DNA of 12,946 bases from Candidatus Moranbacteria bacterium GW2011_GWE2_36_40 (GTDB lineage: Bacteria > Patescibacteriota > Minisyncoccia > Moranbacterales > GWC2-37-73): the NCBI GenBank assembly GCA_000991645.1, contig LBRX01000048.1, forward strand, positions 1-12,946, written 5' to 3'. Under the pieces are notes generated by a model. That model ran no database searches and had not been told where the DNA came from. It was given only the letters and a program-made list of their open reading frames with translations. The position numbers and the translations under genes are program-made. Positions 10,973 to 12,946 of the stretch are shown here, in pieces. Position 1 is the stretch's first letter; each line of letters opens with the position of its first letter.

Positions 10973-12760
10973 ATGGAAATTCGAAACATTGCAATTATCG
11001 CTCATGTGGATCATGGCAAAACAACATTGACTGATGCTATTATGCGTCAGACTGGGATGGTTGAAGAAGGAATCAGTATGGATAATAACGCGCTTGAACA
11101 AGAGCGTGGTATTACGATTTACGCTAAAAATACTTCAATCAATTATCGTGACACAAAAATTAATATTGTGGACACCCCTGGGCATGCTGATTTTGGATCA
11201 GAAGTTGAGCGTGTGTTGCGTTCGATTGATAGTGTGCTTTTGATTGTGGATGCACAGGAAGGACCTATGCCTCAAACAAGATTTGTTTTGAAAAAATCTT
11301 TAGAGTTGGGACTTAAACCAATTGTTGTTATTAATAAAATTGATAAACCTGCTGCTGATCCTGATTTGGTGCAAGAACAAGTTTATGAATTGTTTATGGA
11401 TCTTGGAGCAACTGATGAGCAACTTGATTTTACAACTATCTATGCTAATGGTCGTGCTGGAATCGCCAAGGAACATCTTACTGATGAATCAGATAATCTT
11501 GAACCTCTTTTGGATATGGTGCTGCTCAAGGTTCATCCTGCAAAGGCTGATAAGGCAGCGCAACTTCGTATGCAACCATTTAACCTTGGATATGACAATT
11601 TCCTTGGACGTTTGGCTGTGGGTCGCATTCATGAGGGAACAATCAAGATGGGAGGAACATATCTTTTAAAAAGAGGCGATGAGGTTATTGAAAAATCTCG
11701 TGTTACAAAACTTTACACCTTTAAAGGAACAGTGCGCGAAGAAGTTCAAGAAGCTTATGCTGGAGACATCGTGATGGTGGCTGGTTTTCCAAAAATTGAT
11801 ATTGGCGAAACAATTTGCGAAACTGAAAGTCAGGAAGCTTTGCCGGCTATTACGATTGATGAACCAACAATCTCACTTCGTTTTATGGTTAACGATTCTC
11901 CATTTGCAGGACGCGAAGGAAAATATGTAACTTCAAAACAAATTCGCGAACGACTTGAAAAAGAATTGGAAGTTAATGTCGGTCTTAAGATTGATTTTTC
12001 AACTTCAGAATATTACACAGTATTTGGACGAGGAGAATTGCACATCGCTGTGCTTTTGGAAAACATGAGACGTGAAGGATATGAGATGCAAGTTTCACAA
12101 CCACACGTTATCGTTAAAGATGTTGACGGTGTGAAGTCAGAACCATTTGAAGAGGCAACTATTGATGTGCCAAGCGAATTGGCTGGAGGGGTTATTGAAT
12201 CAATGGGAAAGAGAAAGGGAATTATGACTGATATGCATGTGCATGGCAGCCAAACTAGACTTTTGTTTGAAGTTCCAACTCGAGGAATCTTGGGATTCCG
12301 CGGACAATTCGTGGTTGATACTAAAGGTGAAGGAATTTTTTCTTCTCGTGTGATCGGATTCAAACCTTATGCTGGAGAAATCAAACGTCGCGAAGTTGGC
12401 TCAATGGTTTCAATGATTGCTGGAAAAGCACTTGGATTTTCATTGGCAAACTTGCAAGAACGTGGATCGTTATACATCGCACCTGCTACGGAAGTTTATG
12501 AAGGAATGGTTATTGGAAATTCCTCTAAGGGTCTTGATATGGCAGTAAATCCAATCAAAGGAAAACAGCTTACCAACATGCGTTCTTCTGGAACTGACGA
12601 TGCAATTAATTTGACTCCACCGCTAACACTTTCAATTGAAAGAGGTTTGGAAATCATTAACGGCGACGAATATCTTGAAGTTACTCCACATTCAGTTCGT
12701 CTTCGAAAACAATTTTTGACTGAAAACGATCGCATTAAAGCGACGAGAAACAAGAAGTAA
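10973..12760 (+). CDS. typA: Translational GTPase TypA/BipA
   Basis: Predicted 595-aa ribosome-binding GTPase of the EF-G-like class, involved in stress adaptation and 50S assembly. The G domain has G1 AHVDHGKTT (10-18), the RGITI switch (45-49), DTPGH (67-71) and NKID (121-124); domain II, the EF-G-like domains III and V (FVVNDSPFAGREGKYVTS-like start, then RRGxLGF-type GILGFRGQF) and the TypA-specific C-terminal domain (to about 595) follow. Length is normal. I chose ATG 10973, preceded by AAGGAAG at 10956-10962, because it gives the usual MEIRNIAIIAHVDHGK start. An in-frame GTG at 10892 would add 27 residues encoded by the palindromes and is rejected. Driven by the promoter at 10786-10814. 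Confidence 0.97.
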   Translation: MEIRNIAIIAHVDHGKTTLTDAIMRQTGMVEEGISMDNNALEQERGITIYAKNTSINYRDTKINIVDTPGHADFGSEVERVLRSIDSVLLIVDAQEGPMPQTRFVLKKSLELGLKPIVVINKIDKPAADPDLVQEQVYELFMDLGATDEQLDFTTIYANGRAGIAKEHLTDESDNLEPLLDMVLLKVHPAKADKAAQLRMQPFNLGYDNFLGRLAVGRIHEGTIKMGGTYLLKRGDEVIEKSRVTKLYTFKGTVREEVQEAYAGDIVMVAGFPKIDIGETICETESQEALPAITIDEPTISLRFMVNDSPFAGREGKYVTSKQIRERLEKELEVNVGLKIDFSTSEYYTVFGRGELHIAVLLENMRREGYEMQVSQPHVIVKDVDGVKSEPFEEATIDVPSELAGGVIESMGKRKGIMTDMHVHGSQTRLLFEVPTRGILGFRGQFVVDTKGEGIFSSRVIGFKPYAGEIKRREVGSMVSMIAGKALGFSLANLQERGSLYIAPATEVYEGMVIGNSSKGLDMAVNPIKGKQLTNMRSSGTDDAINLTPPLTLSIERGLEIINGDEYLEVTPHSVRLRKQFLTENDRIKATRNKK

Positions 12761-12818
12761 CAGCTTTTTAGGCATTAGCTTCTTAGCTTTTTAGAAAATT
12801 ACAAAAATGCAAAATGAA

Positions 12819-12846
12819 AAATCCCGATTTTGGTCGGGATTTTTTT
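12819..12846 (+). terminator. Intrinsic terminator after typA
   Basis: AATCCCGA (12820-12827), loop TTTTGG, TCGGGATT and a T-run form a good stem. The stretch from 12847 to the window end (about 100 bp) shows no gene, repeat or signal that I can identify. Confidence 0.85.
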
Positions 12847-12946
12847 GTTATACCAAATCAAATTAATTACTTCTACATTCAATCTTTTGTATCCAGCTAA
12901 ACCCAACCTTCCCTTTTAGAATTTTAGGATTTTTAGTTAACCATAA

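Noticed and set aside
11034..11669. Alternative plus-frame open frames inside typA
   Set aside because: They overlap a fully conserved GTPase gene and show Leu/Ile-rich shadow composition without ribosome-binding sites.
12763..12795. Repeated AGCTTTTTAG / AGCTTCTTAG units after typA
   Set aside because: Short, AT-rich and in a 3' untranslated stretch; could be chance or a degenerate repeat, with no supporting structure.

Overview
The window looks like a chromosomal segment of a low-GC, standard-code bacterium of the Candidate Phyla Radiation (Patescibacteria; Parcubacteria/Moranbacteria-like). This is inferred from gene content and style: compact conserved GTPase and RNA-modification genes, a membrane-anchored PaaX/Cas2-like protein, a TrmB-like regulator with a phospholipase-D-like effector domain, an RRM-type RNA-binding protein, a four-helix YvlD/holin-like membrane protein, and many starts without a Shine-Dalgarno sequence. 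TGA is used as a stop, so this is not a Gracilibacteria-type recoded genome. No rRNA, tRNA or CRISPR array was seen.

Layout. 1-95: two direct repeats resembling the multi-repeat end of an IS21-type element. 104-1050: promoter, leader hairpin, membrane-anchored lysozyme-like protein, a palindromic repeat and a terminator. 1059-1551: small coiled-coil protein and terminator. 1582-2610: dihydrouridine synthase (Dus) with an apparent in-frame palindromic insertion. 2632-3444: PaaX/Cas2-like membrane protein flanked by a near-perfect 27-bp direct repeat. 3484-4348: TrmB-like regulator (minus) facing, through back-to-back promoters, a small plus-strand gene that appears frameshifted (4482-4810). 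4906-5274 (plus) and obg (minus) converge on a shared terminator. 6483-7754: HI0933-family flavoprotein. 7746-8180: RRM gene with an internal out-of-frame deletion. 8186-8852: unrecognised basic helical protein. 8911-9718: engB, an (AAAT)7 microsatellite and a 47-codon zinc-ribbon gene starting with TTG. 9717-10786: a 173-aa unrecognised protein and a degenerate thioredoxin-like protein. 10786-12842: typA/bipA behind a long structured leader.

Themes. The conserved genes (obg, engB, typA, dus, rrm) serve ribosome assembly, translation and RNA metabolism, and mostly sit in single-gene units with their own promoter and hairpin terminator. Two start styles coexist: genes with a -10 box almost at the start codon (probably leaderless: dus, engB, the PaaX/Cas2-like gene) and genes with a longer leader that opens with a hairpin close to the predicted +1 (lysozyme-like, 4482 gene, rrm, 8289 gene, typA).

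The best candidates for something new are a palindromic element family that appears to have inserted in frame inside dus, with a relative at 953-989; the layered typA leader, which has an antiterminator/terminator pair followed by three mutually exclusive or stacked palindromes; a shared promoter-proximal hairpin at two loci; the repeat pair around the PaaX/Cas2-like gene; and the accessory cassette 9483-10786.
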